A stretch of DNA of 41,288 bases. It comes from Deltaproteobacteria bacterium. GTDB lineage: Bacteria > Myxococcota > B64-G9. The translations under genes were made by a program, and so were the position numbers. The stretch spans positions 1 through 41,288 of the forward strand of contig JAUXGL010000013.1 of assembly GCA_030622135.1 (NCBI GenBank). The letters run 5' to 3'. This document shows positions 35,839 through 41,288 of this stretch, piece after piece; positions within the stretch are counted from its first letter, which is position 1; the number at the start of each line of letters is the position of its first letter. The notes beneath the pieces were generated by a model. The model saw only the letters and a list, made by a program, of their open reading frames with translations, did no database searches and was not told the DNA's origin.

Positions 35839-38691
35839 TTACCGGCCGGTCAGGTCGGTGAGGGTGGCGTTGAGGTGGGTTTCCTGGTCGTTGGAGAGTT
35901 TGGGCAGGTTGGAGAGGACCAGGTACCAGTCGATGTTGGGGTCGGGGATGGTGAAGGAGTGGGAGAGCATGTCGACGGCCGGGTGGATCTCCGCGGCTTG
36001 GAAGTTTTCTCCGGCGACCAGGAGGTCGTAGTTCTGCTGATCCAGGAGGTAGATGTCGACCTGGCCTTTTTGCCCGGTGGGTTCGGTGAAGGTCTTGCCC
36101 GGCTGGCCGTAGAGGCTCTGGCCGTGGGTCAGCTCGCGGGGGACGTCCAGGTCTATATGGAGATCGATTACGTCGTCTTCCGGTGGGTCGGAGAAGGTTC
36201 CCAGGGTCGCGGTGGGGGTCTCGATGGCGGTTTCGTAGGCGACCTCGGTTGAGAAAATCTCGCCGGGGAGGGTCTCGTCCTCGGCGGCTATGAGCGAGAC
36301 GGTATTGGTGTCGGGGAGCTCGCCCAGCGGGGAGTTTATATTTATGTAGTAGTTGCTTCCTTCGCCCATGTTGACCCGGACTCGCCCATCGGCGTCGGTG
36401 TAGGCCCAGCCGATCACGACGATGCTTTCAGGATCGAAGAAGCTCTCGGAGGCGAACAGGACGCGGGCGCCGTCGATGGGAGTGTTTTCTGCGTCGGCCA
36501 CCCGGACCCCGAGGGTCACATAGCGGGAGTAGTCGCCGGTGATGTGGCCCTCGGCGTCGATCTCCTCCGCGGGATAGCGGCCCAGCAGGTGCTCGATGTA
36601 GCCGTCGCCCCGATGGCCCGTTAGCGCGGTGACCGCCTTGTGTCCGCCGGTGTCGGCGTCTTGGGCGACGGTCCAGGTGTCTATGCGGGTGCCGCCGTCG
36701 CTGTAGTCGTCCTGCCAGGGATGCCACCGGTCCAGGGTGTAGAACTCGCCCCAGATGTGGTCTTCGTTGGGCGTACCTACCGCCTTGGCCGGGATCAGCG
36801 CGGCGCGCGCCGCCGCGGTCATCAGGTCGGCCAGCTCACCGCAGTTGCCGTACTTGTTGTAGGCGATTCTCTGCGGATACCAGCTGCGCTCGATTCCCCG
36901 GCACCGCTTCCAGGCGATGATCTCGGCGATTCTCCAGGGGGTGTTCTGGCCACCCCACCAGCCGATCCGGGCGATGGCCGACTCGGCCGGGTCGAAGACC
37001 CGGTCGCCGCTTAACTTGGGCCAGGAGAGGCTGTCCCACATCTGGCTGGCTTCTGCTAGCACGTCGCGCAGGGGCGGGAAACCGTAGACACGGACCGCGG
37101 CTATGTAGTCGGCCGGGTTCTGGGGGGTGGCCCGGATCCCGCCCGGCATGCGCAGCCCGGTCCAGTCGTCCGCTTCCCCGGTGGCCAGGTGCATCTGTAA
37201 GACGCCGCCGTAGTCGACGAAGGCCTCCAGTCGATCGGTGGCGTCCGCGATGGCCTGATAGAAGGCAAGGGGTTGGCCCGAGGGAATCACGATCTTGGCG
37301 TAGTCGAGGTTGAAGTGGCCGGGGTCCGTCGCCGACAGGACCAGGCCCGGCAAGTCCGCGCTGGAAAGCACTTCGTAGTCGTAGCCCAGGCTTTGCAGAG
37401 CGGTTTCGTTGGGATCCGCGGCTAGGCCGAAGGGGATACGATCGCGCAGGATCAGCACCCGGCGGGGTTCCTCGGTAAACAGGCAGTTCCACAGGTCTTC
37501 GACCGCCGTCAGAGTGTTGAGACCCAGCGAGCCGTTGGCGTGGCCGGCGGCCAGCAGGTTCTCAAGCAGCTCGGGGGAACCGTTCGCCGCCGCGGCCTCC
37601 ACGGGCACGAGGGTGGCCAGGTAGATCCCGTCCGGGTTGGGCCAGGAGTCGTTGCAGCAGCGGCCGTCGCCGCGGACAAACATGATGGTCACGGGATCGT
37701 CGCCGCCGTCGGCCCGCATGATCTCGATGGGGCCCACCTCCAGGCCGGTGAAGGTGCCGTAGGCGGCCGCCGCGCCGAAGTCGGCCGCGGCCAGGTAGGT
37801 GTCGTCGATCTGGTTCGGCTGCTTTAGGCAGCCGGGTTGGAGATAGTTTCCGGCCTGGTCCCCGCCGTTGTACAGGTAGTCCCGCCAGAAGACCCCCGCC
37901 GGCGCGGCCGCGGCCGAGTCCGTGCGCGGATCGGTGAGCTGGATGTTCTCCACGTCGATGACCGGGAAGACCACGTATCGGTAGTAGATCTCCCGGGGAA
38001 CCTCGTAGGTTTCCGGGGAGCCGTCGACCAGCACGCTGTGGCGCACGGTGGTGTAGTGGTCCTCGTCCCCCGGCTGGCCGTGCTCGACCAATTCCGCGAA
38101 GGTCAGATCCGAGGCGATGGCATAGAGCGCGACGGCGTTGTTCGAGATCACCTCGGGGCTGTCGTCCAGGCGCAGGTCGGCTGCGGAGGCGTGGGCGATG
38201 ACGTAGGCTATCTCGTCGATGAGGTGAGCATCGGCCGCCTGGGTGATCAACGTCCCGTATTCTTCCTGGAGGTCCTCCTCCAGGCCGGTCAGCTGGTTGC
38301 GCAGGTCGTCCCGCAGCCAGCCGGGCACCAAGTCGAGCGCTTCGGCCGCGGCGCCGAAAAGCATGTTGTCACAGGGGTCGATTACCCCGAACAGGCGGGC
38401 GGAAGAATCGTAGTGAACCGCGATGAACTCCCCGGGCAGGATCCGGCCCTCAAACTCCAGCACCGAGAGCAAGTCCGTGCACCAGGCGCAGTCTCCACGG
38501 TCTTCCCGGCAGCCGCAGCGGCAGTGCTCTTGCACATCCTCCTGGTTGCCGCAGCTGTCCACCCAGTACAGAATTCCTTCCTCGCAGAGAGTCTGCGCCC
38601 GGGGCGTGCAGTCCTCACCGGCAGAACCGCAACCGGCTAGAATCCAGCCGCTCAGACCCGCAATCGTCAATGTGATCAAGAAACGTTTCAT
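35839..38691 (-). CDS. Large lipoprotein with transglutaminase-like cysteine-protease fold
   Basis: 950 aa from ATG 38691 (AGGAGA about 8 bases upstream). Signal sequence and lipobox LAGC place the lipid Cys at 21. A Cys-rich segment follows (about 27-70, with CRCGCREDRGDCAWC), of the type seen in deltaproteobacterial surface lipoproteins. The middle (70-560) has no domain I recognise. A transglutaminase core lies near 600-670, with a plausible triad C617 (GNCGEL), H645 (EDHIWGEF) and D661 (HPWQDD). After it, about 735-810 resembles a carboxypeptidase-regulatory/Ig-like fold (DGARVLF, TDADGRVRV). It is probably an envelope protein that cleaves or cross-links peptide bonds; substrate unknown. 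It lies 53 bases downstream of the kinase gene on the same strand and is likely co-transcribed. Confidence 0.8.
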   Translation of the reverse strand: MKRFLITLTIAGLSGWILAGCGSAGEDCTPRAQTLCEEGILYWVDSCGNQEDVQEHCRCGCREDRGDCAWCTDLLSVLEFEGRILPGEFIAVHYDSSARLFGVIDPCDNMLFGAAAEALDLVPGWLRDDLRNQLTGLEEDLQEEYGTLITQAADAHLIDEIAYVIAHASAADLRLDDSPEVISNNAVALYAIASDLTFAELVEHGQPGDEDHYTTVRHSVLVDGSPETYEVPREIYYRYVVFPVIDVENIQLTDPRTDSAAAAPAGVFWRDYLYNGGDQAGNYLQPGCLKQPNQIDDTYLAAADFGAAAAYGTFTGLEVGPIEIMRADGGDDPVTIMFVRGDGRCCNDSWPNPDGIYLATLVPVEAAAANGSPELLENLLAAGHANGSLGLNTLTAVEDLWNCLFTEEPRRVLILRDRIPFGLAADPNETALQSLGYDYEVLSSADLPGLVLSATDPGHFNLDYAKIVIPSGQPLAFYQAIADATDRLEAFVDYGGVLQMHLATGEADDWTGLRMPGGIRATPQNPADYIAAVRVYGFPPLRDVLAEASQMWDSLSWPKLSGDRVFDPAESAIARIGWWGGQNTPWRIAEIIAWKRCRGIERSWYPQRIAYNKYGNCGELADLMTAAARAALIPAKAVGTPNEDHIWGEFYTLDRWHPWQDDYSDGGTRIDTWTVAQDADTGGHKAVTALTGHRGDGYIEHLLGRYPAEEIDAEGHITGDYSRYVTLGVRVADAENTPIDGARVLFASESFFDPESIVVIGWAYTDADGRVRVNMGEGSNYYININSPLGELPDTNTVSLIAAEDETLPGEIFSTEVAYETAIETPTATLGTFSDPPEDDVIDLHIDLDVPRELTHGQSLYGQPGKTFTEPTGQKGQVDIYLLDQQNYDLLVAGENFQAAEIHPAVDMLSHSFTIPDPNIDWYLVLSNLPKLSNDQETHLNATLTDLTGR

Positions 38692-38744
38692 GGGGCTCTC
38701 TCCTTTTCTCGAGTTTGGGCGCGTAGAGAAAGGTATGCAGCTTT

Positions 38745-40172
38745 TCATCTGGGATTGACCTTTTTCTCCAGCTCCAGGCCCAGGTGGTGGCACGAGGCGA
38801 TGGTGCTTTGCTTGCGCGGGGGGGGGACCTTTTCCAGCCAGGTGCGCGACTCTTGGGTGTCGCCGAGCGCGCAGTGGGACAGGGTGATCAGCACGTGGGC
38901 GTCACCGGTGGGCTTGAAGCCCAGGGACTGCTTGGCCAGGCGGATGGCCTCGCGGTACTGCTTCTGATCATACTGTCTCCTGGCCTTGGCGACGAAGAAC
39001 TCCGCCTTCATTGTCATGTGTTCATCCTCGGCTTCCGGGGTCGTCGCCGGGGTGCCGGCCGGCGGGCGATTCGTTGCGGTTGCGGGCTCTTTTTGCAGGA
39101 GCGGATCCAGGATCGGGCTGGTCAGAACCAGATAGGTTCCGGCCGCGACCAGAGCCACTAGGAGGGTGACCGCTAGGATGTTCTTCCATCCGGGTATGGA
39201 GCTTTTCTGTTCCGGGAGGGGCGCTGCGGGCTGATCGGGTAAAGCGGTCTCATGACCCAGGGCATCGAGGAACTCCGCGACGGAGGGATATCGGAGGCCG
39301 GGGTCTTTGGTCAGGGCGCGGCGAACGGCCTTCCCGATGCCCGAAGGGAAGGTTCGATCCAGCGCCTCCAGCCCATCGGGCTCCCGATGCACCACCTGGA
39401 ACAGAATGCTGGAGGGGATCTCTCCGGAGAAGGCCTTCTTTCCGGTCAAGAGCTCTACGGTTATGGCGGCCAGGGAGAACTGATCGGAGGCGGGCCCGAC
39501 ATCCTGGTCGCGGGCTTCGGCCTGCTCGGGCGACATGTAGCTGGGCGATCCCAGTATCCCCGAATTCGGGCCGGAGACCAGCGTGGCCTCGGTGAGCATC
39601 TTGGAGATTCCGAAATCGAGGACCTTTACGTCGACCCGGCCGGCGCTCGCGGATGCGGGATCCTCCTTGGCCAAGAACACGTTGCTGGGCTTAAGATCGC
39701 GGTGCACGACGCCCTGGCGATGGGCCGCCTCGATCGCCGCGCCGATCTGCCGAAGGATGGCGAAGGCTTCCTTTTTGGCAACCGCCCCCCGGGCCATTCG
39801 GATGGTGAGGCTCTCTCCCTCCAGGTAATCCATAACCAGGTAGGGCGTGCCGTCTTCTAGGGTGTTGAAGTCGGATACCCGGATGATGTGGGGATGCTGC
39901 AGCCGCGTGCATATCTCCGCCTCGCGCCGGAAGCGCGCCAGGGCCTCCGGGTCGCTGGCCACCTCGGGCATCAGCACCTTGATGGCTACCTGGTGTCCGG
40001 GAAGGCGCAGGTGCTCCGCCTGGTAAACCACGCCCATGCCGCCCGCGGCGATCTTCTTCAGGATCCGGTAGGTTCCAGAGACGACCGCGTCCTTGGGCAG
40101 AACCGACCGGCCCGTTTCTCCCGGGAAGCCTCCCTGCCGAAACCCAACCGCGGTGTCGTCGCCCTGATCCAT
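38745..40172 (-). CDS. Hanks-type Ser/Thr protein kinase with membrane segment and C-terminal repeat-like domain
   Basis: 475 aa. Kinase domain about 35-300: glycine loop IAAGGMGVVY, K65 in VAIKVL, HRDLKPSN catalytic loop, DFGIS for magnesium, SPSYMSPEQAEA activation segment and DQFSLAAITVELLTG. A Pro-rich linker leads to one membrane helix (about 330-352). An approximately 110-residue outer part follows with TPR-like helices (KARRQYDQKQYREAIRLAKQSLGF). The layout matches PknB-like kinases of myxobacteria. It may phosphorylate proteins in response to envelope signals. A TATAAT box lies 8 bases before the ATG, predicting a leaderless mRNA. The transglutaminase-like lipoprotein follows on the same strand. 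Confidence 0.92.
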   Translation of the reverse strand: MDQGDDTAVGFRQGGFPGETGRSVLPKDAVVSGTYRILKKIAAGGMGVVYQAEHLRLPGHQVAIKVLMPEVASDPEALARFRREAEICTRLQHPHIIRVSDFNTLEDGTPYLVMDYLEGESLTIRMARGAVAKKEAFAILRQIGAAIEAAHRQGVVHRDLKPSNVFLAKEDPASASAGRVDVKVLDFGISKMLTEATLVSGPNSGILGSPSYMSPEQAEARDQDVGPASDQFSLAAITVELLTGKKAFSGEIPSSILFQVVHREPDGLEALDRTFPSGIGKAVRRALTKDPGLRYPSVAEFLDALGHETALPDQPAAPLPEQKSSIPGWKNILAVTLLVALVAAGTYLVLTSPILDPLLQKEPATATNRPPAGTPATTPEAEDEHMTMKAEFFVAKARRQYDQKQYREAIRLAKQSLGFKPTGDAHVLITLSHCALGDTQESRTWLEKVPPPRKQSTIASCHHLGLELEKKVNPR

Positions 40173-40180
40173 GGCGCACG

Positions 40181-40209
40181 ATTATAACGCCCAGACAACG
40201 GTTTGTCAC
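40181..40209 (-). promoter_or_regulatory. Sigma-70 promoter of the kinase gene, giving a leaderless transcript
   Basis: On the minus strand, GTGACA (40209-40204), 17 bases, then TATAAT (40186-40181). The expected start is near 40174, within 2-3 bases of the ATG at 40172, so there is no room for a ribosome-binding site. Confidence 0.75.
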
Positions 40210-40269
40210 CGAAGCGTTAAAAACATGTGATAGCCCAGGGATTGTGTCACATCCAACTGCCCAGCGATT

Positions 40270-40650
40270 ATGTCCTATATGGGACGTATTGCAATGAACA
40301 AGAGAGAGTTGCATAGAGTTCAGGTTTTGACACTCGTCCTTGAGGGGCAGCTGCCCCTCAAGGACGCGACCGCGCTGATGGGTGTGTCATATCGGCACGC
40401 TCTTCGTCTGAAGGCATCTCTGGCTGCCCAAGGCCCCCCTGGATTGGTTCATGGCAACCTTGGCAGGCTGCCAGCCAACCGCATCTACCAGGCTACCAAG
40501 GATAAAATCCTTGAGCTTGCCGACAACCGCTATGCCGGTTTCAATGACGTGCATATGGCTGAAATGCTCAGAGAAAAGGAGAGCATTATCATCGGCAGAG
40601 AGACTCTTAGGCGTTTGTTGCGCGGCTCTGGTCACCCCCCGAAGCGCCGC
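40270..40650 (+). mobile_element. 5' part of an ISNCY-family-like transposase gene (truncated)
   Basis: About 127 residues are readable, from ATG 40270 (ATG 40294 is also possible). The helix-turn-helix and linker of ISNCY/IS1202-like transposases is recognisable: LTLVLEGQLPLKDATALMGVSYRHALRLK, then GPPGLVHGNLGRLPANR and IIGRETLRRLLRGSG. The catalytic DDE domain should begin after PPKRR but the frame changes to unrelated sequence at about 40645-40655. The left end of the element is probably near 40228, where TGTGATAG and TGTGTCACA words occur. This is a disrupted copy. Confidence 0.75.
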
Positions 40651-41089
40651 GCTGGAATATACCTTCCTTTACTCCGACCAGGACAGCCTGATACTCGGCG
40701 TAGAGTACTTCTACAACGACGCCGGCTGCACAAACTCGAAGTTATACCCCCGGCTGGCCATGAACGGCGACATGGTTCCCTTCTACCTGGGAAAACAGTA
40801 CGCCTCCGCCTACGCGGTCCTCATGTACCCCGGAGACTGGAACGACACCACCTTCATATTGAGCTACATCGGCAACCTCTCCGACGGCACCTGGCTGACT
40901 CGCCTGGACTACCGGGTGAAGCTGCTAACCTACCTGGAGCTAGACATCTTCGCCATGCTCCACCTCGGCGACCGCGGCGAGTTCTGCTACGAAGTAGAAA
41001 TCCCCGCAGGCACCCCCTTTGCCGAGGAGGGCCTGGCCATCCCCGCCCAGCACCTCGAGATCGGATTGTGGTTGCGGTTGAGTATTTGA
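40650..41089 (+). pseudogene. 3' fragment of an outer-membrane beta-barrel protein gene
   Basis: In the next frame over from the transposase, about 146 residues run to TGA 41087-41089. They alternate in strands: LEYTFLYSDQDSLILGVEYFYND, then PFYLGKQYASAYAVL, WNDTTFILSYIGNL, TRLDYRVKLL and a closing EIGLWLRLSI. This is the look of the C-terminal half of a porin-like barrel. It has no start or signal peptide of its own. It is joined directly to the transposase 5' part, so the barrel's 5' half is missing. Confidence 0.65.
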
Positions 41090-41288
41090 GGGTAGGGGTA
41101 AGTGCCCGGCAATTCCCGCCCCGTTGGGGCTTTCCGATCGAGACCCCCATTTTCGTAAAGCACCCGCTGGCGCAGGGCCAGGGCAAAGTCGCGTAACGTC
41201 TTGAAATCGTGATAAGCGACCGTCCCTTATGACGGCGAAGTCGCGGTTGTGCCAGTATCAGGGCGTGGGAAAAGCGAACGGAAGGCAA
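41090..41288. other. Non-coding right end of the window
   Basis: No gene recognised. A short GCCCC/GGGGC hairpin (41118-41130) followed by TTT could be a weak terminator for the barrel fragment. An open frame on the minus strand touches the edge but has no protein-like features. Confidence 0.5.

Noticed and set aside
40854-41288. Minus-strand open frame touching the right edge
   Set aside because: Overlaps the barrel fragment, no family resemblance, and low-complexity Arg/Pro content typical of shadow frames.

Overview
This window looks like chromosomal DNA from an anaerobic, Gram-negative, GC-rich bacterium of the old Deltaproteobacteria grouping (Myxococcota/Desulfobacterota-like). That placement is an inference from gene content: an MglA GTPase, sigma-54 regulation, a Hanks-type kinase, a Cys-rich lipoprotein, outer-membrane beta-barrels and a selenocysteine formate dehydrogenase. 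No rRNA is present to confirm it.

Layout. Positions 1-5065 hold the end of a beta-barrel protein, a degenerate 5'-nucleotidase fused to a beta-barrel, an archaeal-type phosphoglycerate mutase (apgM), a small heat-shock protein and a remnant of the Lon N-terminus. Positions 5072-17690 are a signalling block: MglA GTPase, PocR-type sensor kinase, chemoreceptor, CheW, CheY, CheA, a receiver-GAF-PAS-HisKA protein without an ATPase domain, a complete GAF-PAS kinase, and a membrane-bound sigma-54 activator. Next comes a -24/-12 promoter in front of a Trp/Tyr-rich DUF6600-type protein with a Ser/Arg/Lys-rich tail. On the minus strand, 23265-19535 is a tightly overlapping molybdenum-cofactor operon (modE-like, moeA, moaA, moaC, MOSC-mog fusion), with a ModE-box-like palindrome on its promoter. 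Divergent from it is the classic rpsU-dnaG-rpoD operon with a near-consensus sigma-70 promoter. A CAU tRNA sits 4 bases after rpoD, followed by an unassigned structured RNA with its own promoter and terminator.

Positions 28254-35736 run zinc-ribbon protein, RNase H, a NuoE-like protein, a NuoF-GltD fusion and a formate dehydrogenase. The last is one gene interrupted by an in-frame UGA that I read as selenocysteine 346, with a SECIS hairpin just downstream. The molybdenum-cofactor operon could supply its cofactor. The NuoE/NuoF-GltD/FdhA set suggests a soluble NAD(P)-linked formate dehydrogenase, possibly electron-bifurcating.

Positions 35839-40209 (minus strand) hold a transglutaminase-like lipoprotein and a membrane Ser/Thr kinase with an apparently leaderless promoter. 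The right end is a junction of broken genes: an ISNCY-like transposase 5' part joined to the 3' part of a beta-barrel gene. A roughly 90-115 bp intergenic repeat occurs twice (after cheY and after fdhA) at 92% identity.
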